Assembly (NCBI GenBank): GCA_964422555.1
Contig: CAYRBR010000008.1
Span: forward strand, 1-33,979
DNA from: JAGLCW01 sp964422555
GTDB taxonomy: Bacteria; Caldisericota; Caldisericia; UBA6126
Direction: 5' to 3'
DNA length: 33,979 bases
Part shown: piece after piece, positions 7,190 to 16,093 of the stretch
How positions within the stretch are numbered: the stretch's first letter is position 1
Layout of the letters: each line of letters starts with the position of its first letter
Notes under the pieces: generated by a model
What the model was told of the DNA's origin: nothing
The model's input: only the letters and a program-made list of their open reading frames with translations
The model's database searches: none
Program-made: the position numbers and the translations under genes

Positions 7190-7672
7190 CTAAAGTTTAT
7201 ATCCTATTGTTCGAAGCAATTCTTTTCTTTCTTTTTGGTCTTGTTCGGTTTCAAAACCTTTCGGTGAAAAACCATCTACAACTCCGACAATCCCTTTCCC
7301 CTGCTTTGTTTCCACCAACAATACCTGAGTAGGATTGGCAGTTGCACAGAATATTCGGCATACTTCAGGTACAGCTTTAATCTGATTCAAAACTGAAATT
7401 GGGAATACCCCATCTATAAAAACTATAAAGCTATGGCCAGCTCCAATCAGCTCTGCATTCTGTTTTGCCAACTGAATTAGTTTATCATCGTTTCCAGAAA
7501 ACCGGATTAAGCATTTCCCAGAAGCTTCACAAAATGCGATACCAAACCGTATTTGAGGAGAGGACTGGGCCAAAACTTCATGTAAGTCTTCAACTGTTTT
7601 TATAAAATGAGACTGACCAAGAACAAAGTTCATTTCATCAGGTTTATAGATAGGGATTGTTATCAATTCCAT
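7190..7672 (-). CDS. Adenosine-specific kinase family protein (PF04008/COG1839-type)
   Basis: A 160-residue protein resembling along its whole length a small family named adenosine-specific kinase from archaeal and thermophile members. Motifs I recognise, in order: GIAFCEASGKCLIRFSGND (about 44-62), AGHSFIVF (77-84), IFCATANP (about 107-114), and GIVGVVDGFSPKGFE near the C-terminus. The assigned activity is poorly characterised, so adenosine phosphorylation should be taken as a family label. The ATG at 7672 overlaps the protease stop by one base (TAATG), and an AAGGAT lies about eight bases upstream. It is thus the third gene of the secreted-protease operon, although it has no signal peptide and is cytoplasmic. 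Confidence 0.9.
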   Translation of the reverse strand: MELITIPIYKPDEMNFVLGQSHFIKTVEDLHEVLAQSSPQIRFGIAFCEASGKCLIRFSGNDDKLIQLAKQNAELIGAGHSFIVFIDGVFPISVLNQIKAVPEVCRIFCATANPTQVLLVETKQGKGIVGVVDGFSPKGFETEQDQKERKELLRTIGYKL

Positions 7673-10600
7673 TAGATCATCCTTTTGTATTCTTTACCAA
7701 AGATCTGCAGATCGTCAATATCAATTCGATAATCCTGGTTGAAATCACAATCATCATCATATCTTTCATCACCGTATGAAGAGAGATAATGATCTTTCAA
7801 AATTCGTAAATCGTATTTATCTACAACATCATCGTTGTTAATGTCGCATAATAGGAAGTCATCATCTTTTTCGATAGTAAAAGAACCACCTTTGTAGCGA
7901 AGTCGGGCTTCTGATCCATCGGCATACACCAATTTGCAGTTTTTAAGAGAAACCTTCATTCTTCCATCATCATTAGGATCAAACAAGATTCTTGCCATGG
8001 TAACATGTTCTCCTGAAATTCCTTCAGGTTGGTCTGCATCAGCATATCTATATAAAGTAACATATCCGTTTGCATTTTTGTTATCTGAATCGTTAATTTC
8101 TTCAATTATTTCAACATCAGCCCCATCTAAACCCAGAAATCCTCCGTCGTATGCTCCATCACACATCAGTTTATTTCCGTTATACACAAACTCAAATTCG
8201 ACTCCAATTACGTCGATTGCTTCTTCAAGAATTAAATCTACATAAAATTGCTCATCCGGATCCAAAAGCCTGTTAGTAGAGACTATCAGCATACCAGGCT
8301 CAGGAACAACTGAATCAACTACTTTCATTTTCTCATTTGATGTATAAGTATCTTTGTAGTAATCTAGCCCTGACTGTGTGTATTTCCAGTTTGAAACCTG
8401 GAATTCAACATGATATTTTCCTTGAGGTAAAATGTACTTGTCGTTTTTATCTCGACCATTCCAATCAAGCTGATAATCTCCAATAAGTAATGATGATAGG
8501 GATGCGATTTGAGCCCATTCTTCTCCATATTCATCAAAGATACCAATACTAATCGTGCCATAATTTGAGTAAGAACTTCCCCCTGCAAAACCACTCCAGT
8601 TTTGTTCTGTACCAGAATTCATTGAGAACTGTATAATAATATTATCTGTTGATTCATCTTCTGTAAAAATCAACTCCTTTGGTTCAATGACTACATCAGA
8701 TATCGCTTGTACATCAGAGTTAGGAGAATCTCGATAGACAATGAAAGGAACATGCAATTCACCTACCATGATACAACCTTCATAACGTCCCCTTATCATT
8801 ATACCTCTATCTATTTCAAAAGAGACGGCAATTTTCTTTTTCTGGTTTGCATCTACACAGATCTGTTCCTGCTTAAAGAGAACATTCACAGGATTTTCTT
8901 CCCCTTCCAGCAAATAAACCGTACTACTAACCGACAGAGTTTGGCTTTGTTGGAGAGCATTTTCAATCTCAAGCATAATTGGTTTATCGGCATCACTTTG
9001 GTAGGGCAAAATTTCATTCCTTTTGATAACCAAAGCCGAAGGTTTTATAAAAGCAGGAGTTTCTATTGCTTTATCGATTCGAGCCTGTCCAGCACCCTGT
9101 AAAGTAAAAGTAATAGGTAAATTATTTATTTCATTCATCAAGATATCGGCTGTATTCATAAAGGCAGATTTTATCTGATCATGATTCCATTTAGGTTTCG
9201 CCTCTTTCAGAAGTGCAACCAAACCTGCCATAAGTGGCGATGCCATTGAGGTCCCACTATTCTTTGCATATGAATTTCTTGGGTAAGTAGATAAAATATC
9301 TGTTCCTGGAGTAGCTATTTCTGGTTTGAACCAGCCATCTGAACCAGATCCTTGTGAACTAAAAGTAGCAATAATGGATCCAATGCCTTCCTGAAAATCT
9401 ACATTGACAGAATCTATATTTTCTCGAATCCATACACCGTTTATGTTAGTTATTAGACAAGTAGGAATTAACTGTACTGTAGAAGGATCTTCACCTTCAG
9501 CAAAAAGTCCAGGTTGAACCAATTCTCCCCCTTCATAGTTATAGATTATAACACCTAAAGCTCCTGCATCCCTAGCATTATCCATCTTCTCTCGAAATGT
9601 TAATGGATTCGCACCTCTGGGTCCTCTTTGTATAAGTGCAATCGTCCCGTCAAGAGGCACTTTTATATCATCTTCAGAGCCATAACCACAATCTACAATT
9701 GGAGAGCCAGATAGTTGAGGGGAAAACACAGGAGAATAGTTAGCTAACTTCCCCGACATTCTTCTTATTTCACCATTCACTTCAGCCGTAAAAGCAAACT
9801 GTGATCGATCATCCGTAGCAGCAACACAAAAGCAAGTATCAATAGAGCCTGGTGAACCAATGGCATATTTCTGCTTTTTCCCTCTAGTTCCATCATTGCC
9901 AGCAGCAACAACAACCATAACGCCTGCCTTATCAGCATTTCGTATAGCTGCCCCATAGTAGCCAGTGACTGTAGCAGGATCTCCACTTTCATGTCCAAGA
10001 GACATGTTAATTACATCACATTTATCCTTGATAGACCTTTCAACAGCCATTGCAATATGTTGAGGATTAGCTCCAGCATGAGAAGATGAAAATACCTTAT
10101 ATATATATAAAATTGATTCAGGGGCCATTCCAATTGCAAATTTATCACGTTCGGAACGACCACCAACAATACCAGCTACATGTGTTCCATGCCCAGAACC
10201 ATGCATACTTACAGGTAAATCATCGTGCCAATCTTTATCGCCATCAGCAAAATCATATCCCCCCCGGACTCTTTTCTGAAAATCTTCATGAGTAGTATCT
10301 AAACCACTATCAATAATGCCAACTTTAATACCCTTACCATCTACACCTAGATTTTTCCCAACTCCTTCCCATGCTTCTACAGCATGGGTAGTTTGAGCAC
10401 CAGTATAGCGAGTAGGAAAATAAATGTTCTCGTTTAACCAAACTTGTTTTATTTCTTTGTAAGAATTCAGTTTGTCAATATGGGTTCCTTTAATGTCAAT
10501 AGCGACCGAGTTTGTAATAACGGAACAATTCTCGTTGTTATATTCAAAACTGATTCCATCTTTGTAAAGATTGTTCAAAAAGTCATTTTGTTGCTTCAGT

Positions 10601-10869
10601 ATAGATCCCTCTAATGAATAATCTAATACAACATCAGAAGACTTTCTGTAAAAAGATTGAGCAAAAAATTGTGTACTGCTTACTTCTACCAAACAAGGAT
10701 TCGTAAGCTCTATAATAACAGGGACAAGATTGTTTGAATTACAATGCTCTACCACTGCAGAATCTAAAATGGATTCTTGCTGTGCATTTGCACTGTGTGT
10801 TCCGAATGGAAGCAAAAATGTTCCTACTAAGGCAAAAACAAGTATAAATGAAAGTACATTCTTCTTCAT
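7672..10869 (-). CDS. Secreted subtilisin-like (S8) protease with PA, cohesin-like and dockerin domains
   Basis: 1,065 residues. A signal peptide (1-29, ending SANAQ) precedes a propeptide-like region to about 150. The S8 catalytic domain has Asp187 (VGIIDSG), His227 (HGTH), oxyanion Asn325 (AAGNDG) and Ser541 (GTSMASP). A PA-type insert occupies about 376-500. After about 610 come beta-rich domains, including a FlgD-like Ig segment near 795-825 (LDWNGRDKNDKYILPQGKY). A cohesin-like domain follows at about 858-1000, then a type I dockerin (1004-1062) with two calcium loops of the DxNxDxxxDxxD kind (starting D1009 and D1042). Having cohesin and dockerin on one chain suggests self- or partner assembly outside the cell. 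The gene follows its paralogue by 15 bp, with an AGGATGG ribosome binding site. Protease assignment is firm; cohesin is by pattern. Confidence 0.95.
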   Translation of the reverse strand: MKKNVLSFILVFALVGTFLLPFGTHSANAQQESILDSAVVEHCNSNNLVPVIIELTNPCLVEVSSTQFFAQSFYRKSSDVVLDYSLEGSILKQQNDFLNNLYKDGISFEYNNENCSVITNSVAIDIKGTHIDKLNSYKEIKQVWLNENIYFPTRYTGAQTTHAVEAWEGVGKNLGVDGKGIKVGIIDSGLDTTHEDFQKRVRGGYDFADGDKDWHDDLPVSMHGSGHGTHVAGIVGGRSERDKFAIGMAPESILYIYKVFSSSHAGANPQHIAMAVERSIKDKCDVINMSLGHESGDPATVTGYYGAAIRNADKAGVMVVVAAGNDGTRGKKQKYAIGSPGSIDTCFCVAATDDRSQFAFTAEVNGEIRRMSGKLANYSPVFSPQLSGSPIVDCGYGSEDDIKVPLDGTIALIQRGPRGANPLTFREKMDNARDAGALGVIIYNYEGGELVQPGLFAEGEDPSTVQLIPTCLITNINGVWIRENIDSVNVDFQEGIGSIIATFSSQGSGSDGWFKPEIATPGTDILSTYPRNSYAKNSGTSMASPLMAGLVALLKEAKPKWNHDQIKSAFMNTADILMNEINNLPITFTLQGAGQARIDKAIETPAFIKPSALVIKRNEILPYQSDADKPIMLEIENALQQSQTLSVSSTVYLLEGEENPVNVLFKQEQICVDANQKKKIAVSFEIDRGIMIRGRYEGCIMVGELHVPFIVYRDSPNSDVQAISDVVIEPKELIFTEDESTDNIIIQFSMNSGTEQNWSGFAGGSSYSNYGTISIGIFDEYGEEWAQIASLSSLLIGDYQLDWNGRDKNDKYILPQGKYHVEFQVSNWKYTQSGLDYYKDTYTSNEKMKVVDSVVPEPGMLIVSTNRLLDPDEQFYVDLILEEAIDVIGVEFEFVYNGNKLMCDGAYDGGFLGLDGADVEIIEEINDSDNKNANGYVTLYRYADADQPEGISGEHVTMARILFDPNDDGRMKVSLKNCKLVYADGSEARLRYKGGSFTIEKDDDFLLCDINNDDVVDKYDLRILKDHYLSSYGDERYDDDCDFNQDYRIDIDDLQIFGKEYKRMI

Positions 10870-10884
10870 AAAAAAACCATCCTA

Positions 10885-13800
10885 CTAAACTGTGTATTCA
10901 AAAGCTAATATTTGCAAATCAGTACCATCGATTAAATGGTCCTGGTTAAAATCGCATTCAGCGTTATATTGTTCTTGGTCAAAACTAGTTCCAAAGTGTT
11001 TTTTAAAGATAAGCAAGTCGTATTTATCGACGACCTTGTCGTTATTCAGGTCACATAGTAAAAATTTAGATCTTTTTGTTCCTTTTACATCGGGGTAATA
11101 AGCTTTAATTCTACCCGTTTCCGAACCATCTCTAAAAACAAATCCATCTTTTAAAGAAAATGTTAAAGGTTTTCCACTATCAACAACAGTGAATTGGAAA
11201 CGAAGAATCGAAAGATGCTTCCCAGTCCATTTTTGATCTGGTTGAACAAAGGAGCATTTAATAATCCCATGATCAATATCGTGATCCACAATTAACTGTT
11301 CTTCCGAAAAATCAGTTATACCTTCTCCAACAAAAGCTTCATCAAAATCAAGATATTCAGCATCATAATAATAGGTAAAACTCACTCCATTCAGATCTTG
11401 TGCATCTTCTAGAATAAAATCCATGTTTACTTTGTCATTAATTCGATACACCCTTTTGGCTGCAATTACTAAATTCTCGGGCTGAGCAACCGGGGAATTA
11501 CACACCTGGAACTTCACTTCCTCTTTGTTATTTTTAAACGAATCATAGGAAACGTCTCTATCTAACTTCACGTTATTATATGTGAATCCGTCAATTGTTA
11601 TTCGTAAATAATAATTTCCATCAAACAATGAAAATTTTCCATTGCTTGTTTTCCCACTCCACTTAAATGTATAATAATCGCTTGCTAACAATGAAGAAGG
11701 GGTATCAATTAAAGCCCATTCCTGACCAGATTCATCTACCAAAGAAACAAAGACATTGGCAAAATTGTTATAATTCGTATCTCCGTCAATACTTTGTTCT
11801 GTTCCAGAATGTAGATAAAAACCAATGGAAAGTGGTTCCATATCGTCTTCATTAAATTGCCAGTTTTTAGGTTCAATTACAATGTTAGAGATAGCTTCTT
11901 CTACCATTTGGATTGAATGAGGGTAGACAACAAAAGGTACATGAAGCTTTTCTCCCTCTTTTGAAGTTAGCCAGATAACACCGTCATAATGATCCCGAAG
12001 TGTTTCATTCTGAGGTATTTCAAATGTTACTTCAAAGGTACCTTCCTGGCCTGATTTTAATGTTATGGTTTCGACATTAAGGGAACACTGAAATGGGATT
12101 ACTTCATCAGGGACAACAGAAAAAATCTCTGTCGAAATTGCATACTCCACTTCGTTGTCAGAATTGCTAACAATTGAAAAAGGATAGCATTGATCTGTAG
12201 AAACATCACCAGGTTGAATTAAATTCTCTTGCACAACGATAGCTTGTGGTTTGATAAAAGCAGGAGTATTTAGAGCATTCTCCAATCGTGCTTCTCCGGC
12301 CCCCTGCATACAAAGAGAGATATAATGATTGGTTAGAGGATTCACCAATAAATCAGCAGTATTCATAAAGGCAGATTTTATCTGCATTAAATTCCATTCA
12401 GGATGGACTTCTTTCAGCACAGCACTTAAACCAGCAACGACAGGGGAGGACATAGATGTCCCGCCAGCCTTTTGATATGTATTTTTAGGGAAAGTGGATA
12501 AAATTGCTGTGCCCGGGGCTGTAATCTCAGGCTTAAAATAACCATCTGTAGTGGGACCAGAGGAAGAAAAAGTCGCAATAGTCATTTGTCTTCCTTCTTT
12601 TAACACAATAACAGGTTTTTCCTGATAATTATTTAAAAACCATAAACCATCCGTTTTAGATACCATACAAACCGGGATCGTGTCAACATCATTTAAATTC
12701 TCATTTTCTGTAATGAGGGAAGGTGTAATCCTACCCGCACTGTGATTGTACAAAATAACAGCTATCGCACCTTTAGCCATAGCGTTTTCCATTTTTTCTC
12801 GGAATGTCATCTCACCACGTTCTATAAGAGCTATTTTTCCATTCACAGAAGCAGGCACTTCACTTGGTTTCCCAATTCCACAGGGAACCATATCGTGCAA
12901 TAATATATCGTTTGTGAAAGGACCACTATGCGGTGATAATGAATAATCGATATGTCTTTCTTCTTCATCAGTGGAAGCCAGAAATGTTTCAAATGGTCGA
13001 TCGTTGGATGCAGCCACACTGAAAAACTCAAATGTACTTGCAGGAGATCCAGTAGAATAACTGAGTTTTCGGCCTCTTGTTCCATCATTACCAGCAGATG
13101 CAACGACTAGAAAAGAACCATCTTCGATAGCATCTCGAATATTTTCCGTTAAAGCAGTAAAATAGCTAGAACCAGTGGCAGAACCTCCTTTATGACCAAG
13201 AGACATGTTAATAACATCACACCCGTCATTAAATGCTCGGTCAATAGCTGCTAATACATTTCTTGCACCGGATTTTTCTTTGGTAAATACTTTGTAAATA
13301 TAGAAAGTAACATTGGGAGCCATTCCTATTTTATCTGAATTGATCCAAGAGCTTCCTCCGATAATTCCAGCTACATGGGTTCCATGACCATAACCGTGCA
13401 TACCAGGAGGTAAATCGTCGTGCCAATCTTCATCTCCGTCAGAAAAATCATGACCATCAATAACTCTCGACTGTACTACGTAACCGTCTTCCGTTTTAGA
13501 TTCTGCATCCTCTAAATTGGAAGAAAAATCTTGATGATATCTATCCAGACCTGAATCTAAAACACCAACAGTAATACCTTTTCCAGTATACCCATAGCTT
13601 TCTCTCAATTTATGTACTTGTGTTGTATAAGATGCAATCGATCTTGTGGAATAAAATTCCATTCTGTTATCATAGATGAATTTGACATCATTTTGTTTAA
13701 GTAATTGATCGAGATCTGATCCCTTAACTCTTGCTGTAATAGCATTCATGACATGAGTAATATTCATTTCCGGCTGGATGCTAATTCCACTTTTTTGAGT

Positions 13801-14088
13801 GAACTGTATGAAACTGTCTTGTGCCAATTTAATCTCATTTGCATAATCACGTTCAATAGTTTTCAGATCAAAATCGGAAGATCGTAAAAAATAACTATCT
13901 TGTATATACCGATAGGAGCAATCTTTAGAAAATTCAATAACCACAGGGATTAGAGAATTGGATTGAGTAACCTCTTGATAAAACGAAGGACTAATTTTCA
14001 AGTTGTCTTCCGCTTTGACAGAAGAAGTAAAACTCGGCCAAGAAAGTAAAACAACAAGAATTAATACAATAATGTTATTTTTCTTCAT
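10885..14088 (-). CDS. Secreted subtilisin-like (S8) protease, tandem paralogue with cohesin-like and dockerin domains
   Basis: 1,067 residues with the same order of domains as its downstream neighbour but clearly diverged sequence. Signal peptide 1-26 (ending SVKAE); catalytic Asp178 (VGVLDSG), His235 (HGTH), Asn334 (SAGNDG), Ser545 (GTSMSSP); PA-type insert about 380-505 (KIALIERGEMTFREKM). FlgD-like Ig-type and cohesin-like domains follow, the latter starting near PENLVIAAKRVYRINDKV. The C-terminal dockerin contains CDLNNDKVVDKYD and CDFNQDHLIDGTD, closely matching the partner protein's dockerin. ATG at 14088 has a good AAAGGAG (14097-14103). It leads the operon of two proteases and the adenosine-specific kinase family gene. 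The pair most likely arose by gene duplication. The likely role is extracellular protein degradation for peptide scavenging. Confidence 0.95.
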   Translation of the reverse strand: MKKNNIIVLILVVLLSWPSFTSSVKAEDNLKISPSFYQEVTQSNSLIPVVIEFSKDCSYRYIQDSYFLRSSDFDLKTIERDYANEIKLAQDSFIQFTQKSGISIQPEMNITHVMNAITARVKGSDLDQLLKQNDVKFIYDNRMEFYSTRSIASYTTQVHKLRESYGYTGKGITVGVLDSGLDRYHQDFSSNLEDAESKTEDGYVVQSRVIDGHDFSDGDEDWHDDLPPGMHGYGHGTHVAGIIGGSSWINSDKIGMAPNVTFYIYKVFTKEKSGARNVLAAIDRAFNDGCDVINMSLGHKGGSATGSSYFTALTENIRDAIEDGSFLVVASAGNDGTRGRKLSYSTGSPASTFEFFSVAASNDRPFETFLASTDEEERHIDYSLSPHSGPFTNDILLHDMVPCGIGKPSEVPASVNGKIALIERGEMTFREKMENAMAKGAIAVILYNHSAGRITPSLITENENLNDVDTIPVCMVSKTDGLWFLNNYQEKPVIVLKEGRQMTIATFSSSGPTTDGYFKPEITAPGTAILSTFPKNTYQKAGGTSMSSPVVAGLSAVLKEVHPEWNLMQIKSAFMNTADLLVNPLTNHYISLCMQGAGEARLENALNTPAFIKPQAIVVQENLIQPGDVSTDQCYPFSIVSNSDNEVEYAISTEIFSVVPDEVIPFQCSLNVETITLKSGQEGTFEVTFEIPQNETLRDHYDGVIWLTSKEGEKLHVPFVVYPHSIQMVEEAISNIVIEPKNWQFNEDDMEPLSIGFYLHSGTEQSIDGDTNYNNFANVFVSLVDESGQEWALIDTPSSLLASDYYTFKWSGKTSNGKFSLFDGNYYLRITIDGFTYNNVKLDRDVSYDSFKNNKEEVKFQVCNSPVAQPENLVIAAKRVYRINDKVNMDFILEDAQDLNGVSFTYYYDAEYLDFDEAFVGEGITDFSEEQLIVDHDIDHGIIKCSFVQPDQKWTGKHLSILRFQFTVVDSGKPLTFSLKDGFVFRDGSETGRIKAYYPDVKGTKRSKFLLCDLNNDKVVDKYDLLIFKKHFGTSFDQEQYNAECDFNQDHLIDGTDLQILAFEYTV

Positions 14089-14118
14089 TTTCTAGCTCCT
14101 TTGAGTATTTGTACATAT

Positions 14119-14124
14119 ATTATA
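14119..14124 (-). promoter_or_regulatory. Perfect -10 box (TATAAT) for the protease operon
   Basis: The minus strand reads TATAAT from 14124 to 14119, about 30 bases upstream of the protease ATG at 14088, within the 77-bp gap after holB. No convincing -35 lies 16-18 bp upstream. I see no terminator after holB in this gap, so read-through from the long upstream operon is possible. Confidence 0.4.
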
Positions 14125-14165
14125 CTGCAAACGAATAGGTAGACGTTACAATTCTGTAATAGAAA

Positions 14166-15146
14166 TCAATGTGCAGTTGTTGTGGGCACTTTGCAATCAA
14201 ATGAGATTTTCTGAGCCAGTCGAATAGGATTGATAGTAACATTATTTGCATGTTTCTCAGCTTGGATTAAAACATGCATAAAATAGAGAATTTCTTTCAT
14301 TTCAAACATTTCGCTAATCTTTTTAAGTGAAGGCAACAAATCAAAATTCTTAACAGTATCATTTCCAGACATTAAACACAGTACATCTCGGAGAATCATC
14401 TGAGATTCAAAAATAAAAAGTTTCATTTGCTCATTCATAATTTTAGATGGAAAAGTAAGTATTGAAGAGCGATCTAACAATAAAGACAGAAATTGACTAC
14501 AATTATCTGAACGTTGTTGAAAAAAATCTGGTTCGCATAACCTAATTGCCCGATCACAATTTCCGAATGCAATAGAAGCAAGTAGTTTTCTATCACTCGA
14601 AGAAGTATAATCAGCCAATATAGACAGAATTGTATCATCTGAATAGGGTTTAAACCGAATACAGATTGCTCGAGACTTAATAGTATCAATGAGTTTTTCG
14701 GGACGATCTGAAAGAAGTACAAAACAGGTACTATGATTTGGTTCTTCCAATACTTTAAGCATAGCATTAGAAGCTTCCATTGTAAGAGTATCTGCATGAT
14801 GAATTAAAACAATCTTACAAGAACTGAATACAGGTTGTAAAAGACAGTAATTATGGATCTCCCGGATAGTTCCAATCTTAATTGTCTCCCCTTGTTGATT
14901 GATTTCTTTGAAATCAGGAGTGGTATTTTTATCGAAGTATCTACAGGAAGGACATTTTTTACATGCAAATCCATCGATGGGAGAGTCGCATAGGTAATCC
15001 TGCGCAAAATGTCTTGCAAAATAGCTTTTACCCGATCCTTCGGGCCCACAAAAAAGAAATGTATCCACTTTTTTTGTAGTATTAAGATACTTCGTAAGCA
15101 AAGAGACAAAATGAGTAGGATCTGTTTTAATTTCTTGTAGACTCAT
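14166..15146 (-). CDS. holB: DNA polymerase III delta' subunit (clamp-loader AAA+ protein)
   Basis: 326 residues. P-loop-like GPEGSGKS (34-41) is followed by the zinc module of clamp-loader AAA+ subunits: Cys53, then CKKCPSC (62-68), spaced CX8CX2CX2C. ANAMLKVLEEP, a signature of delta'/gamma, is present, and the usual SRC motif appears as SRA (KSRAICIRF). The C-terminal third is helical and poorly conserved, as expected for the collar domain. The protein helps load the sliding clamp onto primed DNA. ATG at 15146 overlaps the darA stop by one base (TAATG). Position after tmk and the YaaQ/DarA gene is the classic Firmicutes-type arrangement and supports the assignment. Confidence 0.93.
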   Translation of the reverse strand: MSLQEIKTDPTHFVSLLTKYLNTTKKVDTFLFCGPEGSGKSYFARHFAQDYLCDSPIDGFACKKCPSCRYFDKNTTPDFKEINQQGETIKIGTIREIHNYCLLQPVFSSCKIVLIHHADTLTMEASNAMLKVLEEPNHSTCFVLLSDRPEKLIDTIKSRAICIRFKPYSDDTILSILADYTSSSDRKLLASIAFGNCDRAIRLCEPDFFQQRSDNCSQFLSLLLDRSSILTFPSKIMNEQMKLFIFESQMILRDVLCLMSGNDTVKNFDLLPSLKKISEMFEMKEILYFMHVLIQAEKHANNVTINPIRLAQKISFDCKVPTTTAH

Positions 15147-15475
15147 TAATACTTCTTATAATCTTCCAGATTGATGATAAAAACTTGTGCTCCACCAACA
15201 GTTACTTTTACAGGCAAAGAATATCCTGGATTCCCTTCAATCATGTTTAAGGGTAAATTTTCGACAAATCTTTGTCTGCTTTTACAGTTATTTTTAATCA
15301 ATTCAAGGTAATTCTCTAGGCATTTATCTTCTACCGCTGAAATAAGTATCGTGTTATGTACCTCTAGAAAACCACCCATACTACGCAATTTAGTAATTTT
15401 AAATCCTTCATTAAGCAAAATTTCTGAAACACTTTTTGTGTCTTCTTCCTGAATTACAGCAACCACAAGTTTCAT
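15146..15475 (-). CDS. darA: Cyclic-di-AMP receptor, DarA/PstA (YaaQ) family
   Basis: 109 residues of the PII-like DarA/PstA family. MKLVVAVIQEEDTKSVSEIL opens the first beta-alpha unit, KLRSMGGFLEVHNTILISAVED matches the conserved T/G-rich loop and strand, and GGAQVFIINLEDYKK closes the fold. Family members form trimers that bind c-di-AMP at subunit interfaces. The gene is coupled on both sides: its ATG overlaps the tmk stop (ATGA) and its stop overlaps the holB ATG. Presence of this receptor implies that the organism makes c-di-AMP, although no diadenylate cyclase lies in the window. The downstream target of DarA is not evident from this sequence. Confidence 0.93.
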   Translation of the reverse strand: MKLVVAVIQEEDTKSVSEILLNEGFKITKLRSMGGFLEVHNTILISAVEDKCLENYLELIKNNCKSRQRFVENLPLNMIEGNPGYSLPVKVTVGGAQVFIINLEDYKKY

Positions 15476-16089
15476 AACACACCTCCTATATAAGATTTTA
15501 TCGTTTTTTTTATTTGTTCAAAGACAGACTCAACTGATTTCAATGAAGAAATAACAGTATAGCGATCTGGGTTTGCATCTATTTTTTGAGCATACCGGGC
15601 AGCTACTTTCTCCAAAAAATCTTTTTTTTCAAAACAATCACTCACGTCTCTACTCTGAATTCTATCTAATGCATCAACAACTGGAATATCTAGGAAAATT
15701 GTTAGAGTTGGATTTACAACTTCCAAAATGACTTCTTCAATCACTGAATAAATTCTTCTTTGCTCTTTCGTGTCAATCTGATATGCATAGGTTGAATCAA
15801 TAAACCGATCGCACAAAACACAAATTCCACTCTCTATTTTGGATTTAATCCAATCAACATGGTCCATACGATCCGCAGAAAAAAGCAGTATTTGGGTTAA
15901 AGAAGAATATTCGCACGATTTTCCTCGAATACTATTCCGAATAAATTTCCCGATAGAAGATTCTGTCGGTTCTTGTGTAATTTCACACTGATACCCGTTT
16001 ATCTCAAGCCATTCTTTAGTTCGGGAGGTTTGGGTAGATTTTCCACATCCATCGATTCCTTCAAAAACAATAAACAATCCTTTTTTCAT
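15472..16089 (-). CDS. tmk: Thymidylate kinase
   Basis: 205 residues from the preferred start. P-loop FEGIDGCGKSTQ lies near the N-terminus; the DR motif appears as LCDRFIDSTYAYQ and the TQEP segment as EITQEPTESS, all diagnostic of dTMP kinase. It phosphorylates dTMP to dTDP for DNA synthesis. I choose ATG at 16089 (MKKGLFIVFEG) because homologues begin there. An in-frame ATG at 16110 would add seven residues and overlap the PBP gene. Neither has a visible ribosome binding site, so translation probably depends on coupling with the PBP gene that ends four bases upstream. The stop overlaps the darA start. Confidence 0.95.
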   Translation of the reverse strand: MKKGLFIVFEGIDGCGKSTQTSRTKEWLEINGYQCEITQEPTESSIGKFIRNSIRGKSCEYSSLTQILLFSADRMDHVDWIKSKIESGICVLCDRFIDSTYAYQIDTKEQRRIYSVIEEVILEVVNPTLTIFLDIPVVDALDRIQSRDVSDCFEKKDFLEKVAARYAQKIDANPDRYTVISSLKSVESVFEQIKKTIKSYIGGVL

Positions 16090-16093
16090 TGTA

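Noticed and set aside
10368..10388. 8-bp inverted repeat CCCATGCT/AGCATGGG inside the first protease gene
   Set aside because: Mid-gene, short and with no regulatory context; plausible by chance.
7672..14088. The two proteases as one gene split by a frameshift
   Set aside because: Each has its own signal peptide, complete catalytic triad, C-terminal dockerin and ribosome binding site, so they are full tandem paralogues.
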